Source of the DNA: Arthrobacter roseus
Lineage (GTDB): Bacteria; Actinomycetota; Actinomycetes; Actinomycetales; Micrococcaceae
Length of the DNA stretch: 64,000 nt
NCBI RefSeq assembly: GCF_016907875.1
Contig: NZ_JAFBCU010000001.1
Span: 1,736,001-1,800,000 of the forward strand
Reading direction: 5' to 3'
Under the pieces are notes generated by a model, which worked only from the letters and a program-made list of their open reading frames with translations, searched no databases and was not told the origin of the DNA. The translations under genes were made by a program, and so were the position numbers. This document shows positions 39,299 through 48,065 of this stretch, piece after piece (position 1 is the first letter of the stretch; each line of letters opens with the position of its first letter).

Positions 39299-40369
39299 AT
39301 GGTTGAAGACCGCATACCAGGCCACGGCGAATACAAGGTACCCGGTGGCAAGCTCGTCGTGGCCGACCTCGCTGTCCGGAACGGATGGCTCGCAGACGTT
39401 TCCATCAGCGGTGATTTTTTTCTGCAGCCGGACGAGGCACTGGCGAGCATCAACAGTGCACTTGAGGGGCTGCCCGATGAGTCGAGTCACAGTGCTATGG
39501 CAGGTGCCGTTCGCTCTGGCCTCGACGCCGATGTTGTCATGTTCGGTTTTTCGCCCGAAGCGGTTGCCACTGCGGTTCGCCGGGCGCTGGCCAGAGCCAC
39601 GACGTGGACAGACCACGAATGGGAAATCATTCCCCCGACTCCGCTTTCCACCCATATGCACGTTGCTCTTGATGAGGTACTGGCAGAAGCAGTTGGCAAC
39701 GGCTCACGTAAGCCCACCCTGCGGTTCTGGGAATGGGAATCACCGTCCGTCGTAATCGGCGGGTTTCAGTCGCTGCAGAACGAAGTGGATCCAGAGGGTG
39801 CTCAAAGGCATTCAGTCACTGTTGTCCGGCGCGTCACAGGGGGTGGGGCAATGTTCATGGAGCACGGTAATGCGATCACGTACTCCCTCTACCTGCCGCA
39901 GAGCCTGGTGGACGGGCTGAGTTTCGAGGACTCTTATCCGTTCCTCGATGCCTGGGTCATGGAAGCGCTGGAGGCGTTGGGCATCAAGGCTTGGTACCAG
40001 CCACTCAATGACATCGCCACGGACCAGGGAAAGATCGGCGGAGCAGCCCAGAAGCGCTTCGGTAACGGCGGGATGCTTCATCACGTCACCATGTCCTACG
40101 ACATCAACGCGGACAAGATGACCGATGTGCTGCGGATCGGCAAGGAAAAGCTATCCGGCAAGGGGATATCCAGCGCCAAGAAGCGTGTGGATCCCCTTCG
40201 GCGCCAAACCGGGCTGAGCCGGGAAACGATCCTGGACACCATGGTGTCCACATTCGCTTCCCGGTACGGCGCGAAAGTTACCGGCATCAGCCCGGAAGAG
40301 CTTGCCGAAGCCGAATCCCGGATTGAGACCAAGTTCGGCACGCTGGCGTGGCTCAACCGCGTGCCATAG
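39299..40369 (+). CDS. lplA: Lipoate-protein ligase A, permuted domain order
   Basis: A 356-residue ligase attaching lipoate to E2 and H-protein domains. The catalytic BPL/LplA domain (from about residue 105) shows RFWEWESPSVVIGGFQ, VVRRVTGGGAMFMEHGNAIT (lipoyl-AMP loop) and the Lys in DQGKIGGAAQKRF. An accessory domain that in E. coli LplA lies at the C-terminus appears here at the N-terminus (GEYKVPGGKLVVADLAV, about 8-95). Order of domains therefore is permuted, as in some actinobacteria. The stop lies inside the 3' end of convergent pepN. Confidence 0.88.
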   Translation: MVEDRIPGHGEYKVPGGKLVVADLAVRNGWLADVSISGDFFLQPDEALASINSALEGLPDESSHSAMAGAVRSGLDADVVMFGFSPEAVATAVRRALARATTWTDHEWEIIPPTPLSTHMHVALDEVLAEAVGNGSRKPTLRFWEWESPSVVIGGFQSLQNEVDPEGAQRHSVTVVRRVTGGGAMFMEHGNAITYSLYLPQSLVDGLSFEDSYPFLDAWVMEALEALGIKAWYQPLNDIATDQGKIGGAAQKRFGNGGMLHHVTMSYDINADKMTDVLRIGKEKLSGKGISSAKKRVDPLRRQTGLSRETILDTMVSTFASRYGAKVTGISPEELAEAESRIETKFGTLAWLNRVP

Positions 40370-43001
40370 CTCCTGCCTCAATGGCGGCATGCTGGGCACG
40401 CAGACTGCGCAGCAGCTGGTCCCGCTGTTCCAGAATGATCCGGCGCAGGGCACGAGGAGCATCCGCATTCGTTGAAAGCCACGTATCCGTCCGGATAATG
40501 ACGGGGTGCTTGGCGGGGTTCTCTCCGGCCATCGCATTCTGTACGCCGGGGTAGAGGCCGCGGACTACACGGCTGGCAAGTTCGATGCTCATGGCCGACC
40601 ACGCCTGCTCCAAGCAGGCGAAGTAATCATCAAGGAACGGATCCAGTAGTTCGTGGGACCCTTCCATGAAGCCCTCGATAGTGGCACTGAGGTGCTCGTT
40701 GGAGAGTGAACTTCCTTGGACTGCCTCTGCCCAGGCACGTTCCTTGACGTCAGGACGAGGACGAGCCGCTGATGCCAAACAGTAGCCTGTTTTGCCTGAT
40801 GCGGTGTTGTCGCTCCGCAGCTCATCTTCCAGTTGTTCCTGGCTGGCATTTCCTGTGGCAGCCAGTGCCTGGAGGATCAGCCAGCGCAGTTCCGCGTCTA
40901 TTGTGAGCCCATCGACGCTGCGGCTGCCATCCAGTAGGCCAGCCAAGAGTTCATTGTGCCGGTCGCTGCGGCGTCCAAGCCTTGCCGCGGATCGTGCCCA
41001 GGCGAGCTGGAGGTCACTTCCCGCAAGGGAGCCTTGTAGCTGCGCCACTGTGCTGTCATAGAGTTCCTCCGTCAAGGACTCACGGTCGGCCTCAGGAACG
41101 AACTGCGACAATGCTGTCCTGGTGTTGGTCAGCAGTACCTGCAGAACCCCGACTCCGGATTCAGCCGGAGCAATGCGAAGCACGGCACGGATATAATCGG
41201 CGGCAGATAGAATGCCGTCGCGAACGCTGTTCCACAACGCTGAGAGGCAGACGGCGCGAGCCAGGGGATCCGGGATGCGCTCAAGTGATTCCAGTAGCGT
41301 CTTCAAGCTCTCTGGGTCGAACCGGATCTTGGCGTAGGTCAGATCATCGTCGTTGACCAGAAGGAGCGCGGCCGTGGGTTGTCCCGTCAGGACATCGACA
41401 ACCGTCTTATGCCCGGTCACATCCAGCTCATGCGAGGCACGCCGAGCGAGGATGCCGTCGGTGCCGAGGTCATAGAGTCCCACACGCAAACGGTGTGGCC
41501 GCGGTGAATCCTGGCCTGTTATGGGGTCAACGGACTCCTGAATGATGGTGACTTCTTGGTAAAGGCCGTCGTCGTCCGTTTCCACTTCCGCGCCGAGAAC
41601 CGGCACCCCGGCTGTTTGCAGCCATTGTCTGGACCAATCGCTCATATCCCGTCCGGAGGCCTTGCTCAGCGCTGCGAGCAGGTCTGAGAGGGAAGTATTA
41701 CCATACTCGTGATCCCGGAAATATTGACGCGCAGCGTCCTTGAACGCATCGAAGCCCACGTAGGCAACCAACTGCTTCAAAACAGAGGCTCCCTTGGCAT
41801 ACGTGATGCCATCGAAGTTCTGTTTTGCTGCCTCCAGGTCCGGGATGTCAGCAACTATTGGGTGCGTGGTGGGTAGCTGGTCCTGGACGTAGGCCCATGC
41901 CTTGCGCTGGTTGGCGAACGTTACCCAAGAGGTATCCCAGTCGGTTGCCTCAGCCACCGCGAGAGTTCCCATGAAGTCGGCGAAGGACTCTTTGAGCCAC
42001 AGATCATCCCACCAGAACATCGTGACGAGATCGCCGAACCACATGTGGGCCATCTCGTGCATCGTGGTGTTGGCACGTGCCTCGTACTGGGCAGTTGTAG
42101 CCCTTGAACGGTAAATGTAGGCTTCCGTGAACGTGACGAGGCCGGGGTTCTCCATGGCGCCGAGGTTATATTCGGGAACGAAAGCCTGATCGTATTTGCC
42201 AAATGGATAGGGGTAATCGAAAACGTCGTGAAAATAATCCAGTCCACGACGGGTGACGTCGAAAATGGCGTCGGCATCAAAATGTTCGGCGAGCGAAGCG
42301 CGGCAGTATGCACCCAACGGAACCTCAAGGGTCTCGCCGTCGTCGAAGGTCCGGCTCCAGTGCGAAGACGCGAAATGGTATGGACCGGCGAGGATCGTGG
42401 TGATGTAAGTCGAAATGCGTTGTGTCGGAGCGAAATCCCACCGCGCGAAACCTGACGCGGACTCAAGGCCGGTGCGTGCAACCTCGGCCCCGTTGGTACC
42501 AACCTTCCATTCCACTGGAGCGGTCACATGGAAAGTGAACGAAGCTTTAAGGTCCGGCTGCTCAAAATTGGCGAACACCCGGCGCGAATCCGCCGGTTCA
42601 TACTGTGTGTATAGGTAGGTCTGTCCATCGGCAGGATCCACAAAACGGTGCATTCCCTCACCACTGCGGCTGTAAAGCGCGGTGCCGATAACGGTGACCT
42701 GATTCTCTCGCTCCAAACCCGGTAGATGTATACGGGCGCCATCCACCACGTCAGCAACGGCGAGTTGCGCTCCGTTGAGGCTGACACTGTGTACCCCGCC
42801 GGAGATGAAATCGAGGAACGTGGATGCTCCGGGCTCGCTGCAGCTGAAATCGATGATGCTCTGGGAGGTGAACCCGGGGACATCCGTAGTGGCGGCATCG
42901 CGAAGATCCACCGATACATCATAGGAGTCGACCCGGATAATTGCTGAACGTTGTGCCGCCTCGCTGCGGCTGAGATTCTCATTAGTCACCAAGCCATTCA
43001 A
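40353..43001 (-). CDS. pepN: Aminopeptidase N (M1 family)
   Basis: An 882-residue zinc metallopeptidase removing N-terminal residues from peptides in the cytosol. Motifs: substrate-binding GAMEN in EYNLGAMENPGLVTF, and the zinc site HEMAHMWFGDLVTMFWWDDLWLKES-type HExxH-x18-E. The C-terminal half is the ERAP1-like helical domain (from about 520). Length is usual for actinobacterial PepN (830-880). Its 3' end overlaps lplA by 17 bp tail to tail. Confidence 0.96.
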   Translation of the reverse strand: MNGLVTNENLSRSEAAQRSAIIRVDSYDVSVDLRDAATTDVPGFTSQSIIDFSCSEPGASTFLDFISGGVHSVSLNGAQLAVADVVDGARIHLPGLERENQVTVIGTALYSRSGEGMHRFVDPADGQTYLYTQYEPADSRRVFANFEQPDLKASFTFHVTAPVEWKVGTNGAEVARTGLESASGFARWDFAPTQRISTYITTILAGPYHFASSHWSRTFDDGETLEVPLGAYCRASLAEHFDADAIFDVTRRGLDYFHDVFDYPYPFGKYDQAFVPEYNLGAMENPGLVTFTEAYIYRSRATTAQYEARANTTMHEMAHMWFGDLVTMFWWDDLWLKESFADFMGTLAVAEATDWDTSWVTFANQRKAWAYVQDQLPTTHPIVADIPDLEAAKQNFDGITYAKGASVLKQLVAYVGFDAFKDAARQYFRDHEYGNTSLSDLLAALSKASGRDMSDWSRQWLQTAGVPVLGAEVETDDDGLYQEVTIIQESVDPITGQDSPRPHRLRVGLYDLGTDGILARRASHELDVTGHKTVVDVLTGQPTAALLLVNDDDLTYAKIRFDPESLKTLLESLERIPDPLARAVCLSALWNSVRDGILSAADYIRAVLRIAPAESGVGVLQVLLTNTRTALSQFVPEADRESLTEELYDSTVAQLQGSLAGSDLQLAWARSAARLGRRSDRHNELLAGLLDGSRSVDGLTIDAELRWLILQALAATGNASQEQLEDELRSDNTASGKTGYCLASAARPRPDVKERAWAEAVQGSSLSNEHLSATIEGFMEGSHELLDPFLDDYFACLEQAWSAMSIELASRVVRGLYPGVQNAMAGENPAKHPVIIRTDTWLSTNADAPRALRRIILEQRDQLLRSLRAQHAAIEAGAMARG

Positions 43002-43033
43002 CCATGTGTCTGCCGGCGGCTAACCCGCCGTGG

Positions 43034-44044
43034 CTAGCCTGAGATGAGGAAGGCGACGCCGAGTCCACCGGCTCCGATGAGGGCCCATGAAAGCATCGCT
43101 GCGGCGAATGCCCGTCCAGATGTCAGCAGCTGCCGAATGTGTATGCCGGCGCCCAAGGCAAAGAGTGCGGCGGCCAGAAAGATGTCCTGAGCCACGCCGG
43201 CAGTCTCTGTAATTCCGGCCGGCAAATCAACGAAAGTACGTACCAATACCAGAGCGATGAATCCAAGGATGAATAGGGGCACCAGCGGCGGCCGGGCAGT
43301 CTCTTCGCCGGGTCTCTGGGGAGACCGCCGCTGCTGAATGCCAGCCAGCGCTGTAATAGGAGCCAGAGTCAGCACTCGCGCCAGTTTGATCACGACGGCG
43401 GCTGTCAGGGCTGCGGTTCCGGCTGTCTGCGCGGTGGCGACTACCTGACCAACGTCATGGACCGAGGCCCCCACCCAGTACCCGAAAACGGTGGCCGGGA
43501 GGTTGGCGAGCGCTCCCAGGAACGGTAAGAGTGCGATGGCTAGCGTTCCGCACAGCGTCACCAGCGCAATCGGAACGACTGTGTCCTGCTCACGGCTATT
43601 GCGCACCGCGGCCATAGCCCCGATGGCAGAGGCCCCGCAAATGGAAAATCCTGTGCTGATCAGGATCGGCTGATCACCGGGCAGCCTGAGAGCACGGCAG
43701 ATCGCGTACGTCCCGCCGAAAGATGCTGCAACGAGGACGACTATTGCCAGCACAGAAACCCAGCCCAGCCCGGCGATGTCCATGAGACTGACTTTGAGGC
43801 CCAGGAGCACGATTCCGGCGCGCATGAACTTTTTGGCTGCGACGCCCAACCCTAGTTTAAGGACACCAGAGACCGCATTCGAGGCTCTTGGGATGTTTGC
43901 GCAGAGGATTCCCAGCACGACGGCGGCCGTCATGGCGGGCACGGAGGGCACCAGCCAATGAATCCCGAACGCCACCGCGACTGCCACACCGGCAGCGGCA
44001 ATACCTGGCAACACGGAAAGCCGGAATCGGGATCCACTCACCAT
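43034..44044 (-). CDS. YeiH family putative sulfate exporter
   Basis: About 336 residues with ten or so hydrophobic helices, in the UPF0324/YeiH family. Visible conserved parts: MRAGIVLLGLKVSL, STGFSICGASAIGAMAAV (central half-helix) and YWVGASVHDVGQVVATA. The substrate is not established despite the family name. The ATG at 44044 overlaps the end of the upstream SDR gene by seven bases; a start at 44074 deeper inside that gene is less likely. Confidence 0.9.
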   Translation of the reverse strand: MVSGSRFRLSVLPGIAAAGVAVAVAFGIHWLVPSVPAMTAAVVLGILCANIPRASNAVSGVLKLGLGVAAKKFMRAGIVLLGLKVSLMDIAGLGWVSVLAIVVLVAASFGGTYAICRALRLPGDQPILISTGFSICGASAIGAMAAVRNSREQDTVVPIALVTLCGTLAIALLPFLGALANLPATVFGYWVGASVHDVGQVVATAQTAGTAALTAAVVIKLARVLTLAPITALAGIQQRRSPQRPGEETARPPLVPLFILGFIALVLVRTFVDLPAGITETAGVAQDIFLAAALFALGAGIHIRQLLTSGRAFAAAMLSWALIGAGGLGVAFLISG

Positions 44045-45489
44045 GGAGACGGCTTGTAGTCTTTGAGGAAGCAACCGAACAGGTCATTGCCTCTCTCGCC
44101 CTCGACCACCGGATCGTAGACGCGCGCGGCACCGTCGACCAGATCCAAGGGCGCATGGAACCCTTCCTCGGCCAAGCGCGACTTGGTCTCGTGAGGACGC
44201 TCGTCAGTGATCCATCCTGTATCGACGGCGGTCATCAGGATGCCGTCGGACTCGAGCATTTCACCTGCGCTCGTGCGCGTCATCATATTCAGCGCAGCCT
44301 TGGCCATGTTGGTGTGAGGGTGTCCCGGGCCCTTGTAGGCGCGTGAGAACTGACCCTCCATGGCAGAAACATTGACAATGTATTTGCGGTGGAACCGCGA
44401 CTTCGCCATGGCGGGCCGGAGCCGGCTGACGAGCAGGAATGGTGCCGTCACATTGCATAACTGAACTTCGAGCATTTCGAGCGGATCGACCTGTTCTACC
44501 ACCTGGGTCCAACTGTTGAGGTGTCCCGTGTCCGGTACCAGCCCGCCGGCGTCGACGGCGGTGCCAGCGGCCATGCGTTCCGGCGTTGCCGAACCCGTGG
44601 AGAGTGCAAGTGAGGTGATTGCGTCGGCGGCAAGCACCGGATGTTCTCCTACCGATGTGGCGATCGCCAACGGGTGTCGATCATGGGCGCGGCCGAACGT
44701 CACCAGTTCCGGCCCGCCATTACCAGGTGCCAGTGCGTCATCGAGAGGAGTATCTTCGGCCTCGGCCAACGGCCGGTAGGCGCCGGCGGATCGTCTCACA
44801 GTCTGGGCAGCGTTGTTGATAATGATGTCCAGGGGACCTGCTGCCTTGATCGAATCAGTCAGGGCCATCACCTGAGATGGGTCGCGCAGGTCAATACCGA
44901 CGATACGCAGGCGCGAGAGCCACTCGCCGCTGTCCTCCATCGACGCAAAACGACGCGCGGCATCCTTCGGGAACCGGGTAGTGATCGTGGTGTGAGCGCC
45001 GTCCCGCAGGAGCCTCAGCGCAATATACATGCCGATCTTGGCCCGGCCACCGGTGAGCAGAGCCCGCCGGCCCGTCAAATCAGTGGTGGCATTGCGCTTG
45101 GTGTGGCTCATAGCCGCGCAGTCAGGGCACAGCTGATGGTAAAACGAGTCCACCCGCGTGTAGTGCTGCTTACAGATGTAGCACGGGCGTGACCGGAGCA
45201 ACGTACCTGCAGTATCTCCCGTGGCTGCGGGAGATAGCTTGTTGCCCAAGGTTTCGTCGTCTATACGATCAGGAGCCGCCGTCGCGGTTAAAGCAATCAC
45301 ACTTCGGTCGTGCGCGGAGATCTCGTGGCGTTTCTCCGACCGCCGATACTTCTTCACCGACTTGAACATCTTCGATGTGGCTTGGCGCACCGTCACGAAG
45401 TCCGGGTGATCCTCGTCTAACCGGTGGATCTCCGACAATACGCGTAGACAGGTTTCAAGGTCCTCAGGGGACGGTTTCTGTTCAGTCAT
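44038..45489 (-). CDS. SDR-like protein with N-terminal zinc ribbon
   Basis: A 483-residue protein in three parts: about 100 residues with unknown fold, rich in charged residues; a zinc-ribbon Cys103-x2-Cys106 ... Cys121-x2-Cys124 (RPCYICKQHY, QLCPDCAAM); and an SDR domain from about 140 with TGGRAKIG, IIINNAAQT and VNVSAMEG. The catalytic Tyr-x3-Lys reads Thr-x3-Lys (TNMAKAALNMM), so the redox activity is doubtful, although the Lys is kept. The SDR core carries a roughly 80-residue insertion (RPLAEAEDTPLDD onward) after the NNA motif. It overlaps YeiH downstream and lies close to glgC. Confidence 0.82.
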   Translation of the reverse strand: MTEQKPSPEDLETCLRVLSEIHRLDEDHPDFVTVRQATSKMFKSVKKYRRSEKRHEISAHDRSVIALTATAAPDRIDDETLGNKLSPAATGDTAGTLLRSRPCYICKQHYTRVDSFYHQLCPDCAAMSHTKRNATTDLTGRRALLTGGRAKIGMYIALRLLRDGAHTTITTRFPKDAARRFASMEDSGEWLSRLRIVGIDLRDPSQVMALTDSIKAAGPLDIIINNAAQTVRRSAGAYRPLAEAEDTPLDDALAPGNGGPELVTFGRAHDRHPLAIATSVGEHPVLAADAITSLALSTGSATPERMAAGTAVDAGGLVPDTGHLNSWTQVVEQVDPLEMLEVQLCNVTAPFLLVSRLRPAMAKSRFHRKYIVNVSAMEGQFSRAYKGPGHPHTNMAKAALNMMTRTSAGEMLESDGILMTAVDTGWITDERPHETKSRLAEEGFHAPLDLVDGAARVYDPVVEGERGNDLFGCFLKDYKPSPW

Positions 45490-45517
45490 GGCGGTTAAGA
45501 CCTTACCTTGCCATGGC

Positions 45518-46756
45518 CTACCCGAAGAGTTGCCCCTTGCGCAAGATGGTGAGCCCTGAATCGGTCACAGTAAAACCACGGGCACGATCCGCCTCCAGAT
45601 CGACGCCGACTCGCTCGCCGTCTGGGATGTGGACGTTCTTGTCGATGATGCTCCGGCGGATCGTGGCTCCTGCACCAACGGTGACGTCGTCCATGAGTAC
45701 TGAACCGGTCACCTCGGCGTTTTCGCGGATCTGTACGTCTGTCGCCAGGACGGATCCTATGACCGCACCTCCTGAGATCAGCGAACCGTTAGCCACGATC
45801 GAGTCGTGGGCGTAGCCAGCTTTTCCCTGACCGCCTCGAACGAACTTTGCTGGGGGAGAGACACTCTGCCTGGTGTAGATGGGCCATTCGAGGTTGTAGA
45901 GATTAAAGGCAGGCAGGGGCGAAATCAGGTCCATGTGCGCGTCGTAGTAGGAATCAAGTGTTCCTACATCGCGCCAGTATTGGTGGTCATCATCGGTCGA
46001 GCCGGGAATGGCGTTATTTGTGAAGTCATAGACGGCTGCCTCGCCCCGATCCACAAACCAGGGCACGATGTCCGCGCCCATGTCGTGTTTCGAGTCCAGC
46101 CGCTCGGCATCTTGCCGTAAAGCGTGGACCAGCGCATCAGCTGTGAAGACGTAGTTGCCCATGGACGCAAGAAACGATGCCGGAGCTTCCAGCAGCCCTG
46201 GGGTCGACGCAGGTTTCTCGACAAATCGGGATATTCTTGACCTCTCAGCTGGGTCAACCTCGATGACGCCGAATTGGTCTGCCAACGCCAGCGGTTGTCG
46301 GACGGCGGCAACGCTTGCTGCCGCGCCGGTGGCGATGTGCTTTTCGACCATCTGCTGAAAGTCCATGCGATAGACGTGGTCCGCGCCAATCACGACGACG
46401 ATGTCGGGGCGGGCGTCGTAGATCAGGTTCAGCGACTGGTAGATGGCATCGGCGCTGCCCTGGTACCAGCTCTTTCCCATCCGCTGCTGGGCCGGAACCG
46501 AGGCGACGTAGTTCTGCAATTGCGTGGACATCCGCCAGGTCTCCGAAACATGCCGGTCCAGGCTGTGGGACTTGTACTGGGTGAGGACCACTATCTGCAG
46601 ATAGCCCGAATTCACGAGGTTCGACAGCGCAAAATCAACCAGTCGGTAGCTGCCAGCGAACGGTACGGCAGGCTTGGCCCGATCCGCGGTCAGCGGCATG
46701 AGCCGTTTGCCCTCACCGCCAGCCAGGACGACGGCTAGAACTTTCTTCGCTGTCAT
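45518..46756 (-). CDS. glgC: Glucose-1-phosphate adenylyltransferase GlgC
   Basis: A 412-residue ADP-glucose pyrophosphorylase. N-terminal nucleotidyl motif [26 protein letters not shown] with the regulatory Lys/Arg residues, [22 protein letters not shown] and C-terminal left-handed beta-helix ([26 protein letters not shown]). The ATG at 46756 has AGGAGGG upstream; an ATG 18 bases earlier is less suitable. It makes ADP-glucose for glycogen or, in many actinobacteria, for maltose-1-phosphate made by the divergent glgA-type gene. Confidence 0.96.
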   Translation of the reverse strand: MTAKKVLAVVLAGGEGKRLMPLTADRAKPAVPFAGSYRLVDFALSNLVNSGYLQIVVLTQYKSHSLDRHVSETWRMSTQLQNYVASVPAQQRMGKSWYQGSADAIYQSLNLIYDARPDIVVVIGADHVYRMDFQQMVEKHIATGAAASVAAVRQPLALADQFGVIEVDPAERSRISRFVEKPASTPGLLEAPASFLASMGNYVFTADALVHALRQDAERLDSKHDMGADIVPWFVDRGEAAVYDFTNNAIPGSTDDDHQYWRDVGTLDSYYDAHMDLISPLPAFNLYNLEWPIYTRQSVSPPAKFVRGGQGKAGYAHDSIVANGSLISGGAVIGSVLATDVQIRENAEVTGSVLMDDVTVGAGATIRRSIIDKNVHIPDGERVGVDLEADRARGFTVTDSGLTILRKGQLFG

Positions 46757-46784
46757 GGTGTCCCTCCTGAACATCTATTGCGAC

Positions 46785-46801
46785 GGCTCCCCGGGGGAGC
46801 C
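46785..46801. promoter_or_regulatory. 17-bp GC palindrome between glgC and glgA
   Basis: GGCTCCCC-G-GGGGAGCC is a perfect inverted repeat (eight-base arms) in the 94-bp gap between the two divergent genes, 28 bases from the glgC start and 50 from glgA. It may be an operator for joint control or a hairpin in the glgC leader; which of these cannot be read from the sequence. Confidence 0.45.
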
Positions 46802-46850
46802 CGTGCCTTCACACTAGATGACAGGTGCGATTCTGCACTACGTTGGGGTT

Positions 46851-48044
46851 GTGCGAATAGATATCGTGTCCAAAGAATTTCCGCCAGAGATCTACGGCGG
46901 AGCCGGTGTTCACGTTGCCGAACTCAGCCGGGTCCTGGCCTCCAGCGTTGACTTGCGCGTCCACTGCTTCGGTAGCGTTCGTCCTACCGATTTCCACGGC
47001 GCCCAGGTGCTGACCTATGAGGCCCCTGCTGGCTTGGAGACTGCCAACGCGGCGGTACGCACTATGGGAACGGACCTGAGAATGCTCGAGTCCATCGGCG
47101 GTGCTGACGTCGTGCATTCGCATACCTGGTACGCAAACCATGCAGGTCATCTGGCGTCACTGCTCCACGGGATCCCACACGTGGTCAGCGCACACAGCCT
47201 TGAGCCGTTGAGACCATGGAAGGCCGAACAACTGGGTGGAGGATATGCACTCTCCTCGTGGATCGAGCGCTCAGCTTACAACTCGGCGGCCGCAGTCATA
47301 GCGGTATCGGCTGGAATGCGAGCAGATATTCTCCGCTGCTATCCGGAGATCGATCCTGGCACAATTCAGGTGGTGCACAATGGCGTGGACGTCGAACAGT
47401 GGAAGCCCGCTACGGATCTGAGGGCGCTGCCCGGGTTGGGCATCGATCCGGACCGGCTCTCTGTTGTTTTTGTGGGCCGCAATACGCGACAGAAGGGTGT
47501 CCCGTATCTGCTGCGTGCGGCCGCGTCGCTGCCGCCGGAAGTTCAGCTGGTGCTCTGTCTGGGGGCGGCGGACACGCCAGCGCTAGCGGCTGAGACGGGC
47601 CACTTGATCGAGGAGCTGCAGCGGAGCAGGACGGGCGTTGTGGTGATCGAGAAGATGCTGCCGCGCCATGAACTGATTCAGGTGCTCAGTCAGGGAACGG
47701 TTTTCGCTTGTCCCTCGGTTTATGAACCTCTGGGAATCGTGAATCTTGAAGCAATGGCTTGCGGCACGGCAGTTGTCGCCAGTGCCACGGGAGGGATTCC
47801 CGAGGTCGTGGTCGATGGCGTCACCGGCTCGTTGGTGTCACTGGACCAGGCGGAGGACGGGACTGGCACCCCCGTCAACCCAGAGCAATTTGTGATCGAC
47901 TTTGCGTCAGCACTGAACCAGGCCCTTGCTGATCCGAACAAGGCTGCTGCTCAGGGGCGGGCCGGTAGAGTCCGGGCGGAGGAAAGTTTCTCCTGGGCTT
48001 CAATCGCTGAAGCCACCCTGAACGTCTACCGGTCCGTCACCTAG
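46851..48044 (+). CDS. glgA: Glycogen synthase GlgA / GlgM-like glycosyltransferase
   Basis: About 397 residues of a GT4-type retaining glycosyltransferase. Motifs: IVSKEFPPEIYGGAGVHVAEL at the start, HSHTWYANHAG, VHNGVDVEQWKP, VFVGRNTRQKGVPYL and the catalytic CPSVYEPLGIVNLEAMACGTAVVA. This is the actinobacterial form (mycobacterial Rv1212c type), which makes alpha-maltose-1-phosphate from ADP-glucose rather than extending glycogen directly; which activity applies here is not certain. A GTG start with TACGTT six bases upstream suggests a leaderless transcript. Confidence 0.92.
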   Translation: MRIDIVSKEFPPEIYGGAGVHVAELSRVLASSVDLRVHCFGSVRPTDFHGAQVLTYEAPAGLETANAAVRTMGTDLRMLESIGGADVVHSHTWYANHAGHLASLLHGIPHVVSAHSLEPLRPWKAEQLGGGYALSSWIERSAYNSAAAVIAVSAGMRADILRCYPEIDPGTIQVVHNGVDVEQWKPATDLRALPGLGIDPDRLSVVFVGRNTRQKGVPYLLRAAASLPPEVQLVLCLGAADTPALAAETGHLIEELQRSRTGVVVIEKMLPRHELIQVLSQGTVFACPSVYEPLGIVNLEAMACGTAVVASATGGIPEVVVDGVTGSLVSLDQAEDGTGTPVNPEQFVIDFASALNQALADPNKAAAQGRAGRVRAEESFSWASIAEATLNVYRSVT

Positions 48045-48065
48045 ATCTGGTTCTTGACCTCAGCG

